Source: an uncultured Clostridia bacterium (GTDB taxonomy: Bacteria; Bacillota; Clostridia; Christensenellales; Borkfalkiaceae). Taken from it: a DNA stretch of 64,000 bases. The stretch lies in assembly GCA_945638575.1 (NCBI GenBank), contig CALZDP010000002.1, positions 102,688 through 166,687 on the forward strand, in the 5' to 3' direction. Position 1 is the stretch's first letter. Every line of letters begins with the position of its first letter. Position numbers and translations under genes: made by a program. Positions 28,855 to 37,220 of this stretch are shown here, piece by piece. A model generated the notes under the pieces. It saw only the letters and a program-made list of their open reading frames with translations, was not told the origin of the DNA and did not search any database.

Positions 28855-29652
28855 ATGGAATTTTTAAAAAATAAAACGGTTATCGTAACGGGCGGTTCGT
28901 CCGGAATCGGATTCGAACTATCTAAACAACTTATTCAAAATTACGGCTGCTGCGTTTTGGGAATAGCCAGAAACGCCGAAAAACTTGAAAAGGCGCAAAA
29001 AGTGCTTGGCGAAAAATTTATCCCGATATCTTGCGACGTTTCCGCGGAAAGCGAGTGGATAAGGTTAAAAGATTATGTTACGGAATGTAACTTAAAACCG
29101 AATATAATCATAAATAACGCCGGCATAATGTTACCGTTTGTAAAAGCGAAAGACTACGCAGAAACCGACTTTACAAAAATTTTGCAAACAAACCTTATGT
29201 CCGTAATCTACTCGACTAGGCATATACTTCCCATTTTGGAAGGTGAAAAAGGTATCGTCAATATTTCAAGTTCATCTTCGCTTTGCCCTGTCGTAGGTCA
29301 AAGCGGTTACTGCGCAACCAAAAGCGCAGTGAAAAGTTTTACCGAAGTTTTGCAAACGGAAGCAGATTATTACGTCGGCCTGTTTATGCCCGGCTTTTGC
29401 AAAACCAACATTATGCGCTCTATAGATATGACGGCGAAAGATAAAAAACTTATAGATAAAGTTTCGATTTCCGCAGACAAGTGCGCCAAAAAGATTTTAA
29501 AAGCAATTAACCGTAAAAAGCAAAGAAAGGTTATCGGCGTCGACGCTAAATTTATGAATTTTTTATACAAAATTATGCCTAAAAGCGCAGGTAAATTTAT
29601 TGCTTGGATTTTAAGAAAAAGCAAACTTAAACTTTTTGACGGCATACAATAA
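28855..29652 (+). CDS. Short-chain dehydrogenase/reductase
   Basis: NAD(P)-dependent oxidoreductase of the classical SDR family. The 265 residues show the cofactor loop TGGSSGIG (12-19), NNAG, a serine-rich strand with the catalytic serine (about 139), and the YxxxK pair Y152/K156. The C-terminal 30 residues are basic and partly hydrophobic (NFLYKIMPKSAGKF), resembling SDRs that attach to membranes. It is a single-gene unit ending at a strong terminator. The substrate is unknown. Confidence 0.9.
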   Translation: MEFLKNKTVIVTGGSSGIGFELSKQLIQNYGCCVLGIARNAEKLEKAQKVLGEKFIPISCDVSAESEWIRLKDYVTECNLKPNIIINNAGIMLPFVKAKDYAETDFTKILQTNLMSVIYSTRHILPILEGEKGIVNISSSSSLCPVVGQSGYCATKSAVKSFTEVLQTEADYYVGLFMPGFCKTNIMRSIDMTAKDKKLIDKVSISADKCAKKILKAINRKKQRKVIGVDAKFMNFLYKIMPKSAGKFIAWILRKSKLKLFDGIQ

Positions 29653-29670
29653 TCGACCTATAAGCCGTTT
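29651..29670 (+). repeat. Copy of the CCTATA(A)GCC intergenic motif
   Basis: AATCGACCTATAAGCCGTTT directly follows the dehydrogenase stop codon. Related sequences occur at 53583-53606, 59086-59104 and 59133-59156. Confidence 0.4.
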
Positions 29671-29685
29671 TTTACTCAATATTTT

Positions 29686-29716
29686 AAAAGGTGCGCCGAG
29701 ATGGCGCACCTTTTTT
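29686..29716. terminator. Bidirectional terminator
   Basis: A 12-bp stem AAAAGGTGCGCC / GGCGCACCTTTT with loop GAGAT, followed by T on both strands, separates the convergent dehydrogenase and GH36 genes. Confidence 0.9.
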
Positions 29717-29772
29717 ATGTGTTTAATAATAAATTATATTATCGCAAATTGATGAATATATATTTATTATTC

Positions 29773-31935
29773 TCAGACCTTTTCGAGAATAATCAACTTA
29801 AATGAAAACTCGTTAAACCACTCTCGGGAAAGATTTAAGCCTACGTTCATAAAGTAGTCGCCCGTATTTACCGAGCCGTCAAAACTGTTTTTATACAACG
29901 TATTTTTATCAAGCCCTTTCAACTTAACAAAGCGAAATTTATCCTGTTCGCTCAACTTATTCGCGACTAAAATAAGCGAAGAACATCTATCTTTCGAAAC
30001 GGACTGCAAAATAATTAAATTGGATAAATCGGGGTTGGTTATATGATATAAAGTACCGTTGTTAATTACCGCGTTATGATACTTTTTATAAACTTTTGCG
30101 ACTTCGTTTATTTCGGATTTTTCTTCTTCGGTAAGTAAATTTGGATTCATTTCGTAACCGTAAGTACCAAAAAGGGCTAAAATTGCCTTCTCTTTATAAG
30201 AAGCGATTTTGCTGTCGTTTACGTGGGTACCCATGGTCGATAAGGGATAACCTATCGAAGTGTTATAGTTTATTACAACCCTTCTTGCGGGATTACTTTC
30301 ATCGCTCGTCCAAATTTGCGGTGTGTAATATAAAGTACCCATATCGAAACGTCCGCCGCCCGAAGAACAGCCTTCAATCATAACCGAAGGGTATTCCTTA
30401 CGAATTCTGTCGATAAGAGAGTAATATCCCAAAATCAACCTGTGATAGACCTCCCCTTGCCTACGGCCTAAGACCTCGGAATAATGTTCCGCAACCGTCC
30501 TGTTGTAATCCCATTTGATATAGTCGACAGGATATTCGTCAAGAAAACTCTTCATCTGCAAATAAACGTTATCGACTACATCGGGGTTTGCAAAATCGAG
30601 ATGACGTTGATGCCGCATTAAGGAAACAAAATCTCGGTCGGCGCTTTTTAAAGGATAATCGGGGTGATTACGGAACAAATCGCTGTCCGGATTAATCATT
30701 TCGGGTTCAAACCAAATGCCGAATTTTATGCCTTTTTGTCGGCAGTGCGCTATTACCTTATGAACATCTATTTTTGACTTATTTACGTACCAATCGCCAA
30801 GCGCCCTGTAATCGTCGTTACGGTTACCGAACCAACCGTCATCGAGGACAAAAAGTTCGGTGCCTATCTTACAAGCGTCGTCTATATAGGAAATTATGGA
30901 ATCGGTCGTAAAATCAAAATAGCAACCTTCCCAAGAGTTGAAAAGTATGGGCTTATACTCTCTGTCTTTACCGTAAGTTATAAGGTTTTCTTTGATAAAA
31001 CGGTGGAAGTTTTGCGACATTTTGTTGACGCCGTCGGATGAATATGAAATAACCGCTTGCGGTGTAACGAAGCAATCGCCTTTATGGATAGTCCATTCAA
31101 AATCTTCGTCGTTTATGCCGTAAGAAATCATTACGTTGGAAAATTCTCCGCAGTCCGCCCTGAACGAAAAGTTACCGCTGTAAATAAGGTTAAAACCGAT
31201 TACTTCGCCATAGTCTAATCCGGCGTCGGATTTTTTAAGGTAGCAGAAAGGATTTTCTATATGAGAACTTCTGCCGAGGTTTGTCGAAACCATCTGCGTA
31301 CCGTCGTGCAAAGGACTTTCGCTGTATCCCCTTTCGCGCCCCCATCTTCCGTTAAAATGAACCAACGAATAATCCATCGAGGTAAGAGCAAGTTGCATAG
31401 AGTGCGCCCTTAAAAGTTTAACTTCTTCGCCTAAATTTTCTATTGCCAAATTTTTTACGATTATATCTTTATCTAAATATATAGTAATGCTGAGTTTTAC
31501 ATAAACTTCGCTTGTCGCTTCCTTTAAAAGGAATTCAACCGTTTCCGCATTGTCGCCGTGTGCATGAGGACCGTCTATCGGGTTTATGCCTTGATAGATT
31601 TTGTGCGAGCGATAAATAAAATTACTTTCATAACTGCCGTCAGCCCTTTTTAAAACTATCGCAGACTGCCGTTTGTCGGACAAAGCATGGGAGGAAAGTT
31701 CTAACGGCGCGGCGTCGAATTTAAAGCCGTCCTCGTAAACACATTCGCCCTTATTTACATCCCAATAGGTAATGGAACGGGTAACGTCGTTTCGGATTTG
31801 GTCGTAGTCGTAAACGTTGACCTCTTTACCGAAATAAACGGTTTCCAAATAGCCGGCGCAATTTATATAGACAGCATACATAATACTTCCGTTTTTGAGT
31901 TCTATAACCTTTTTGTCTTTAAGATAAGTAATCAT
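29773..31935 (-). CDS. GH36 alpha-galactosidase
   Basis: Retaining glycosidase, probably removing alpha-galactosyl residues. The 720 residues include the N-terminal beta domain (about 1-310) and the TIM barrel with LDDGWFG, the nucleophile D476 in IKWDYNR, the CSSGGGRFDMG segment and the acid/base D545 in WTSDESNP. No signal peptide is present, so it acts on imported oligosaccharides. The ATG at 31935 is chosen because AAAGGTG stands 9 bases upstream; a GTG four codons earlier lies within that site. Some GH36 members act on alpha-GalNAc, which is not excluded. Confidence 0.93.
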   Translation of the reverse strand: MITYLKDKKVIELKNGSIMYAVYINCAGYLETVYFGKEVNVYDYDQIRNDVTRSITYWDVNKGECVYEDGFKFDAAPLELSSHALSDKRQSAIVLKRADGSYESNFIYRSHKIYQGINPIDGPHAHGDNAETVEFLLKEATSEVYVKLSITIYLDKDIIVKNLAIENLGEEVKLLRAHSMQLALTSMDYSLVHFNGRWGRERGYSESPLHDGTQMVSTNLGRSSHIENPFCYLKKSDAGLDYGEVIGFNLIYSGNFSFRADCGEFSNVMISYGINDEDFEWTIHKGDCFVTPQAVISYSSDGVNKMSQNFHRFIKENLITYGKDREYKPILFNSWEGCYFDFTTDSIISYIDDACKIGTELFVLDDGWFGNRNDDYRALGDWYVNKSKIDVHKVIAHCRQKGIKFGIWFEPEMINPDSDLFRNHPDYPLKSADRDFVSLMRHQRHLDFANPDVVDNVYLQMKSFLDEYPVDYIKWDYNRTVAEHYSEVLGRRQGEVYHRLILGYYSLIDRIRKEYPSVMIEGCSSGGGRFDMGTLYYTPQIWTSDESNPARRVVINYNTSIGYPLSTMGTHVNDSKIASYKEKAILALFGTYGYEMNPNLLTEEEKSEINEVAKVYKKYHNAVINNGTLYHITNPDLSNLIILQSVSKDRCSSLILVANKLSEQDKFRFVKLKGLDKNTLYKNSFDGSVNTGDYFMNVGLNLSREWFNEFSFKLIILEKV

Positions 31936-31971
31936 AAATAATTTCACCTTTTAAGTCGTAAATACTATAAT

Positions 31972-31991
31972 AAGCCCCATAATCGGGGCTT
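31972..31991 (-). other. Hairpin upstream of GH36
   Basis: A 7-bp stem AAGCCCC / GGGGCTT with a 6-base loop stands between the nanE terminator and the GH36 ribosome binding site. On the minus strand it is followed by ATTATAG, so it could act as a second weak terminator or attenuator. Confidence 0.45.
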
Positions 31992-32015
31992 AAAAAAGTC
32001 AGACCTTTGTAGGTC
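31992..32015 (-). terminator. Terminator after nanE
   Basis: On the minus strand GACCT, loop ACAA, AGGTC is followed by TGACTTTTTT. The stem is short (5 bp), but the U tract is clear and it follows the nanE stop. Confidence 0.5.
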
Positions 32016-32023
32016 AAGCAAAA

Positions 32024-32734
32024 TTAACCGTTAAAAACGATATTATCGCAAAAAACCTTAACGTAATTTTTGGTAATTTCCATAGGACGCGTGATCGCAC
32101 CGCCTATAATTATCCTATCTATACCGATATCCAAAATTGCGTTGACTTCGCTAAAAGTATGTATTCCGCCCTCGGCAACGACGACAGAGTCTTTTATGTC
32201 CTGATGAAGTTTTTTGCAAAACTCGAGATCGGGTATGGTTATACCCTGTGTTTCTTCGGTATAACTTCTTAAGGTCGTGGATATAAGGTCGAAGCCGAGT
32301 TTTTCGGCGTTCACGGCTTCTTCGTAAGTGGCTATATCCGCCATAATCGCTTTATCGGAATTTTCTCTTATATACTTTACAAGGTCTTGAAGTTTACACC
32401 CCTTTGGACGGTCTCTTAAAGTTGCGTCGAGCGCTATAACCGTACACTCGGATTTTATCAAGGCTTTGACCTCTTTAAAGGTAGGCGTGATATATACGGG
32501 TGAATCTTCGTATACCTTTTTGATAAGCCCTATAATCGGCAAACTTCCTGCCAATTTTTTATTTATGGCGTTGATATCCCGAACGGTGTTGGCGCGAATT
32601 CCCACCGCACCGCCCAAATAAGCCGCATACGCCATTTTTGGCATAGTATCCCTACCGTACATAGGTTCGTCGGGTAAAGCCTGACATGATACTACAAGCC
32701 CTTTTTGAATTTTATCGTATTTTGAATTATTCAC
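32024..32734 (-). CDS. nanE: N-acetylmannosamine-6-phosphate 2-epimerase
   Basis: Converts ManNAc-6-P to GlcNAc-6-P. It has 236 residues from a GTG at 32734, chosen because AGGAAG lies 9 bases upstream and the protein then begins close to the usual family N-terminus (KGLVVSCQALPDEPMY). The longer frame reads through a 12-bp hairpin. TIM-barrel motifs VVSCQA, DATLRDRP and VAEGGIHT are present. No neuraminate lyase lies in the window, but a ROK kinase (55510) could supply ManNAc-6-P. It is the last gene of the long operon. Confidence 0.94.
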   Translation of the reverse strand: MNNSKYDKIQKGLVVSCQALPDEPMYGRDTMPKMAYAAYLGGAVGIRANTVRDINAINKKLAGSLPIIGLIKKVYEDSPVYITPTFKEVKALIKSECTVIALDATLRDRPKGCKLQDLVKYIRENSDKAIMADIATYEEAVNAEKLGFDLISTTLRSYTEETQGITIPDLEFCKKLHQDIKDSVVVAEGGIHTFSEVNAILDIGIDRIIIGGAITRPMEITKNYVKVFCDNIVFNG

Positions 32735-32757
32735 TACTTGGCACTTCCTGTTTTTCT

Positions 32758-32787
32758 GCCGTAAAGACCTTGATAGGTCTTTACGGC
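32758..32787 (-). other. Perfect 12-bp hairpin between the GH26-like gene and nanE
   Basis: GCCGTAAAGACC / GGTCTTTACGGC with a 6-base loop. On the transcribed strand it lacks a following U tract, so an mRNA processing or stability role is more likely than termination. It lies just upstream of the nanE ribosome binding site. Confidence 0.7.
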
Positions 32788-32831
32788 TATATTTTGTCAA
32801 AAAGTAAAATCGTTTTTTAAATTACCGTTTA

Positions 32832-34808
32832 TTATTTTCCGTACTTAGCGTCTAAACGACTGAAACCTTCTTTAAAGGTCTTAATGGTTTCGGATAAATC
32901 GTCATATGCGTCGGTATCGGGATCGTAAATACGTAATCTGTTCGTGATTAGGCTGCCGCTGTAATCGTTGCAGTTAAACCAAACCATTCCTTTAATTTGT
33001 TTTACGTAATCGGGTTGCGGATCTTTGCAGAATTCGTCGAACATACCTTCAACCCATTTAGCCTGCGTTGCCGCATTTCTGCCGAGTGAGCCCGAAGCGT
33101 CGCCGCCGCTTCCGCACGCGAATTCAGAGATTATTACACCCCAATCTTCAAAACCGCTCTTACAGTTTTTGGAATAGAGTTTTGAATATCTGTCGCTGAA
33201 GTTAGAGATACTTTGCGAACCTGCGGGATAGTTGTTCATTTCGTAATCGGTTGCGCCGATAAGTTGAACGTACTCTTTGCCGGGGAAGTAACAAAGGTCT
33301 TCGCCCCAAGAAGAATACGGGCAGGAAGTCGCTATCGGGTTCCAAATCCAGATAACGTTGTTTACACCTTCTTCGATAAAGATATTGTAAAGTCTTTGCC
33401 AGGTCATAACGAATATATCCGGATCGAGTAAAGTCATCATACCGCAGTAACTGGTCCAGTCGGTGTTCATTTCGTTGTTTAACCTAAACAAAATAGGTTT
33501 GCTGTACGCTTTAATATCTGCCGCTAATTGTCTGAAGTGGTCGTCGTATTTACCGCGAAGAATATCGAACATCGGCGTTAAGTTTTGCGCAACAAGATTG
33601 TTATTCGTGGTAAATTGGTAGGTAAACTGTAAAACTGGCTGTTTGTTTATGCCGTTACCGCCGGCTAACGCAGTAGACATGGGGGTGTTGAAACGATGCA
33701 TAGCGTTACCCCAACTGATATGCGTGTAAGTCGGGTAGATGTCGTAACCGTGTTCCATAGCAGTTTCGATGCCGTTTTTCATTCTTCTTGCGTTGTTGTA
33801 ATTGGTTTGATATTCGCCTTCTTCGGGATTGATACTTGTACCGCTTATGGAATAACTGAACACGCCCCAATTAAGGGTTTTTGAAGTGGAAATTTGACGG
33901 AAGTAATCACGGGTTTCCTTACTCCAATGTTTATCTTCAACGGCGGCGCCGGCGTTAAAGGCGTTACGCTGAATGCCTTTGGCCCTGAAAAGTTTCATGC
34001 TTTGCACTAAGTTATCCATGAGTTCGGACTTGTTGGATTTTGACTTCATTACAAATAAATTGAAGTGCAATTCGTCTTTGATTTCACGAACAACGGCAAT
34101 ATTATAATAAGGACGTTCTATGTTTTCGGAGTCTTCGATTTTTACGTCAAAACGGTAAACGTCGAAGCCTTGTTTAACGGTGGTATCGCCGTAAGCGTGT
34201 TCTCTGTTGGACACATTAAACGTGCACTCCGTTCCCTTGATAAGGGTAAGATTTTGATTTTTATAGTATTCGTTGCTCATAAGACGGCGCAAAAGCCATT
34301 CGTCGCCGTAAGTTTGCCAAGGATTGGGAAGGTTTCCGTAAGGATTGCCGGATTCTACGCTGGCATTTAAAATGGAATCTTCGAAAGCGATGGTCGTGCG
34401 ATATTTGGCGATGGTATAGTCAACTTCGATTTCCGTAGTGGGCAAAGTGTAGGCTACGCCGCCGGACAAGTTAACTATACGAACGCTGTCTTTATTATAA
34501 AGTTCTAATTTAGAGTCTTTAGATCTTTGTACGGTTTTGAACATGCCGACGTATTCGCCGTTTACGTTGAATCTTGCGCCCGTTAAGTCGGATGCGGAAG
34601 TAAAACCGTTGTCTATATCTTTAATTTGATCGTCTACTTCAAAAGCAAACTTTAATGATTCTTGATCTTTAATTATTTCGTTACCCACGACTTCTTGTGA
34701 ACCTCCCGAACTGCCTGTGTTTGAGTCGCCGCTATTGCCTGCACCGTTGCATGCAAACAGCGGTACGGTCAATAAACAGCATAAAAGCGATGCAATTAAT
34801 TTTTTCAT
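32832..34808 (-). CDS. GH26-like glycoside hydrolase lipoprotein
   Basis: Predicted surface lipoprotein of 658 residues: signal peptide with lipobox LFAC (C20), a Ser/Gly/Asn-rich linker, an N-terminal beta-rich region (about 45-270) and a C-terminal barrel like GH26 mannanases. The probable acid/base E446 lies in RLNNEMNTDW and the probable nucleophile E562 in IISEFACGSGGD. Many GH26 enzymes have His before the acid/base Glu; here it is Asn, the pattern common in other clan GH-A families. Start 34808 is preferred because the signal peptide then begins MKKLIASLL. The substrate could be a beta-mannan-type or other beta-glycan. Confidence 0.75.
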   Translation of the reverse strand: MKKLIASLLCCLLTVPLFACNGAGNSGDSNTGSSGGSQEVVGNEIIKDQESLKFAFEVDDQIKDIDNGFTSASDLTGARFNVNGEYVGMFKTVQRSKDSKLELYNKDSVRIVNLSGGVAYTLPTTEIEVDYTIAKYRTTIAFEDSILNASVESGNPYGNLPNPWQTYGDEWLLRRLMSNEYYKNQNLTLIKGTECTFNVSNREHAYGDTTVKQGFDVYRFDVKIEDSENIERPYYNIAVVREIKDELHFNLFVMKSKSNKSELMDNLVQSMKLFRAKGIQRNAFNAGAAVEDKHWSKETRDYFRQISTSKTLNWGVFSYSISGTSINPEEGEYQTNYNNARRMKNGIETAMEHGYDIYPTYTHISWGNAMHRFNTPMSTALAGGNGINKQPVLQFTYQFTTNNNLVAQNLTPMFDILRGKYDDHFRQLAADIKAYSKPILFRLNNEMNTDWTSYCGMMTLLDPDIFVMTWQRLYNIFIEEGVNNVIWIWNPIATSCPYSSWGEDLCYFPGKEYVQLIGATDYEMNNYPAGSQSISNFSDRYSKLYSKNCKSGFEDWGVIISEFACGSGGDASGSLGRNAATQAKWVEGMFDEFCKDPQPDYVKQIKGMVWFNCNDYSGSLITNRLRIYDPDTDAYDDLSETIKTFKEGFSRLDAKYGK

Positions 34809-34827
34809 TCTCTTTTCCATCCTTAAA

Positions 34828-36582
34828 TTATATTATTTCATAAGTCATAAGTTGACTATACAAACCGTAACTTACGCTACCTGCCGTTTCATTGTAATAA
34901 AGTAAAATCTGCACTTTATTACCTTCTTTAGAAACGGTGATAACGTCGCAAGTTCTTTCTACGCGCCAACCGCAATAGTTTTCGGTCATGACCTTTAACT
35001 TTCCGCTTGCGAGTTCTTGACTTGTGATTTGATATTCAGTCGGAGTAAATTCCTTAATTAACATCGAGCATTGTTCCGCTACGTTGGAAGTTGCTATGTT
35101 TAACTTGGAATTAAAGTGGTTAAGGTTGTTAAAAGTCCAACTGTTTTGCAAATATCCCCTTGCAAGATAATCCTGCGCAGTGGTGTTTAACTCGGAAGTA
35201 TAAGTTTCGTCCAAAACCATTCTGAATTTGTGCATAAAGGCGATTTTGGAAGAAATATTCGACATACCCGTCCATTCTCCGTCCCAAGTTCGGATGCCTT
35301 GGTCGTTTTCATAACCGGAAGCGCCCGCCCCCAAGAAACCGACGGAAATCTCCGGTGCAAGTTCACGCATTTTGTCGGCGTAAGGTCTAAAGAAGGTTAT
35401 ACAGAACCATTTGCCGTCCATTTCGGGATGAGCGCGCATAATTTCAAGGAATTTTTCGATAGCGCCCTTGTTAACGACCTGCGTTCTGCCGTCTTCAAGT
35501 TTGAGTTCGATAATCAAAATCAAATCGGTATCGGAAACGGCGTCGATAACTTCTTCCAAAGTGGGAATGGCTTCTTCGTATTTTGCGCTGTAATCTTTTA
35601 AAGTAAAGGTCTTTAAGTGAGAAACGGTTGTGGGCTCTATCGACGCATTGACGCCTGTCGTCCTGTTTACGGTGGAATCGTGGCTTATTACGATATTTTT
35701 ATCGTGCGTAAACTGAATGTCGATTTCGGCATGGGTTGCGCCTTCTGAAATCGCCGAGGACACCGCCGTTAAAGAGTTTTCGTTTGCATAAGAGGTTATT
35801 CCCCTGTGCGCGGCAACGTTTTGCGCTTTTGCAAAACCTTTTTTGGAAAAGTATGCCATGGCGTCTTTAAAGTAATCGGCATTTTTAACCACGACGCCCG
35901 TTGCACCGCTTGCTATTGCGCTTACGGTTTCGGTTAGGCTGTTTGTTTTCGCCCAACAAACCTTACACATTGCCGAAAGATATTCGGCGGCAACGGGGAA
36001 ATTTTCTTCCGAGCCGTTAAACATAACGGTATTTGCGTAGACTTTGTTTGCCTCGGCAATATACTGCCAATTAGTGTACCTATCGGATAAAAGGGTAACG
36101 TCCGTTAAGTCGTAAACGCTGTTTGCCACCGTGGCGACGGAGTCTTTGCGGATAGCGTCTAAAACCTTAACGTCCGAAGAAAGAACTACTATATCGGCGA
36201 TATAATAAGTGTTTTTCAGCATTTGAATAAAAGGTTCCACCGTTTCGGCCGTAAGTCTTAAAACGGGTATAAACAACCTTCTGAGTTTTGCATCGAATAG
36301 GTCGGTAAAAGATACCGTCTTATCCTTAAACTCCACGTCCATATCGCTATTCGGCGTTACAAGCACGCTCGTTATACCGGACGACTGCACCTGACTGCCT
36401 GACGGTATATCCGAGTAGTTTTCCGGTTCCAAAACGGCGGTGGGCTGAAGGTTAAGTCCGCTTGTAAGGGTGCGCGCCGTCGTGTACTGAGAAAATACCG
36501 ACCTTGCGTTTGCTGTTAAAGTTACCGAAGGAATAAAAATTATCGCAAGGATTAGAAATAACGCTATAATATTCTTTTTCAT
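34828..36582 (-). CDS. Secreted glycerophosphodiester phosphodiesterase-family protein with N-terminal extension
   Basis: Its 584 residues have a signal peptide (about 1-27), an unrecognised region (about 28-250) and a GDPD domain beginning at AHRG (H255), with the metal pair in AEIDIQ (about 282-287) and ISHDS (about 297). The family hydrolyses glycerophosphodiesters; GlpQ-type members act on teichoic acids. The extension ends in a segment (TETVSAIASGATGVVVKNAD) resembling the barrel strand just before a GDPD C-terminus, so it may be a degenerate second GDPD domain. A strong GGGGTGAG site precedes the ATG. It lies 9 bases after the Ig-like lipoprotein gene. Confidence 0.85.
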   Translation of the reverse strand: MKKNIIALFLILAIIFIPSVTLTANARSVFSQYTTARTLTSGLNLQPTAVLEPENYSDIPSGSQVQSSGITSVLVTPNSDMDVEFKDKTVSFTDLFDAKLRRLFIPVLRLTAETVEPFIQMLKNTYYIADIVVLSSDVKVLDAIRKDSVATVANSVYDLTDVTLLSDRYTNWQYIAEANKVYANTVMFNGSEENFPVAAEYLSAMCKVCWAKTNSLTETVSAIASGATGVVVKNADYFKDAMAYFSKKGFAKAQNVAAHRGITSYANENSLTAVSSAISEGATHAEIDIQFTHDKNIVISHDSTVNRTTGVNASIEPTTVSHLKTFTLKDYSAKYEEAIPTLEEVIDAVSDTDLILIIELKLEDGRTQVVNKGAIEKFLEIMRAHPEMDGKWFCITFFRPYADKMRELAPEISVGFLGAGASGYENDQGIRTWDGEWTGMSNISSKIAFMHKFRMVLDETYTSELNTTAQDYLARGYLQNSWTFNNLNHFNSKLNIATSNVAEQCSMLIKEFTPTEYQITSQELASGKLKVMTENYCGWRVERTCDVITVSKEGNKVQILLYYNETAGSVSYGLYSQLMTYEII

Positions 36583-36591
36583 AACTCACCC

Positions 36592-37200
36592 CTATTTTCC
36601 TATTATAATTTTAAAGGTGCAGGTATTACCGCTATAAGTTACCGTTGCGTCATATTCGCCGTCGGGACAGGTATCCGAAACGGTAATTCTTGCGATTTTA
36701 CCTTGCGATTCAACGGTGATGCCGTCGCAGGAAACCTGCCAAACGTAGTCGCCGCTGCCTTCTTTTATCGAATGCGCCTGTACGGTTGCGGTACTACCTT
36801 TAGATAATACGATTTTGCCTTCGGGAAGCCTTACGGTTAAATCAGCCATAACGACGTTAACCTTTAAAGTAGCGATTTCCTTACCCGACATTTTGAGGGT
36901 TAAGATTGCCTCACCTTCCGCTAAACCTTTAAGTTGTAAGTTTACGCCTTCCTTTTTATAGAAAACAACGTTATCGTTACTGCACGACCATTTCAAACTT
37001 AAAGTGTCCAACTTCTTTTCCGAAACAACGGTTACGGTATCGGACTGACCTTTAACCAAAGTTACTTCGGATTTTGTAAGGGTTATCTCTTGCTTGGGCG
37101 CAGGCGTATCCGATCCGCCGCCCTCGGTAGGAGTACAGCCGTAAAGCGAAAATACGCACACCAAAGCGGTGATAATCGCTAATAAGTAAAGTTTTTTCAT
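36592..37200 (-). CDS. Lipoprotein with two Ig-like (Big-type) domains
   Basis: Its 202 residues have a lipoprotein signal with C22 in SLYGC, a Gly/Ser/Pro linker and two beta-sandwich-like repeats (about 38-115 and 120-202), each beginning with a segment like ITLTKSEVTLVKGQS or KIVLSKGSTATV, typical of bacterial Ig-like group 2 domains. No catalytic motif is visible. It probably scaffolds or binds glycan at the cell surface. It sits between GH31 and the GDPD gene in one operon. Confidence 0.8.
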   Translation of the reverse strand: MKKLYLLAIITALVCVFSLYGCTPTEGGGSDTPAPKQEITLTKSEVTLVKGQSDTVTVVSEKKLDTLSLKWSCSNDNVVFYKKEGVNLQLKGLAEGEAILTLKMSGKEIATLKVNVVMADLTVRLPEGKIVLSKGSTATVQAHSIKEGSGDYVWQVSCDGITVESQGKIARITVSDTCPDGEYDATVTYSGNTCTFKIIIGK

Positions 37201-37220
37201 AGATCCCCCCTTTTTATATT

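Noticed and set aside
32735..32800. An N-terminal extension of NanE
   Set aside because: The extension is translated from the 12-bp hairpin, has no family similarity, and a good ribosome binding site precedes the GTG at 32734.
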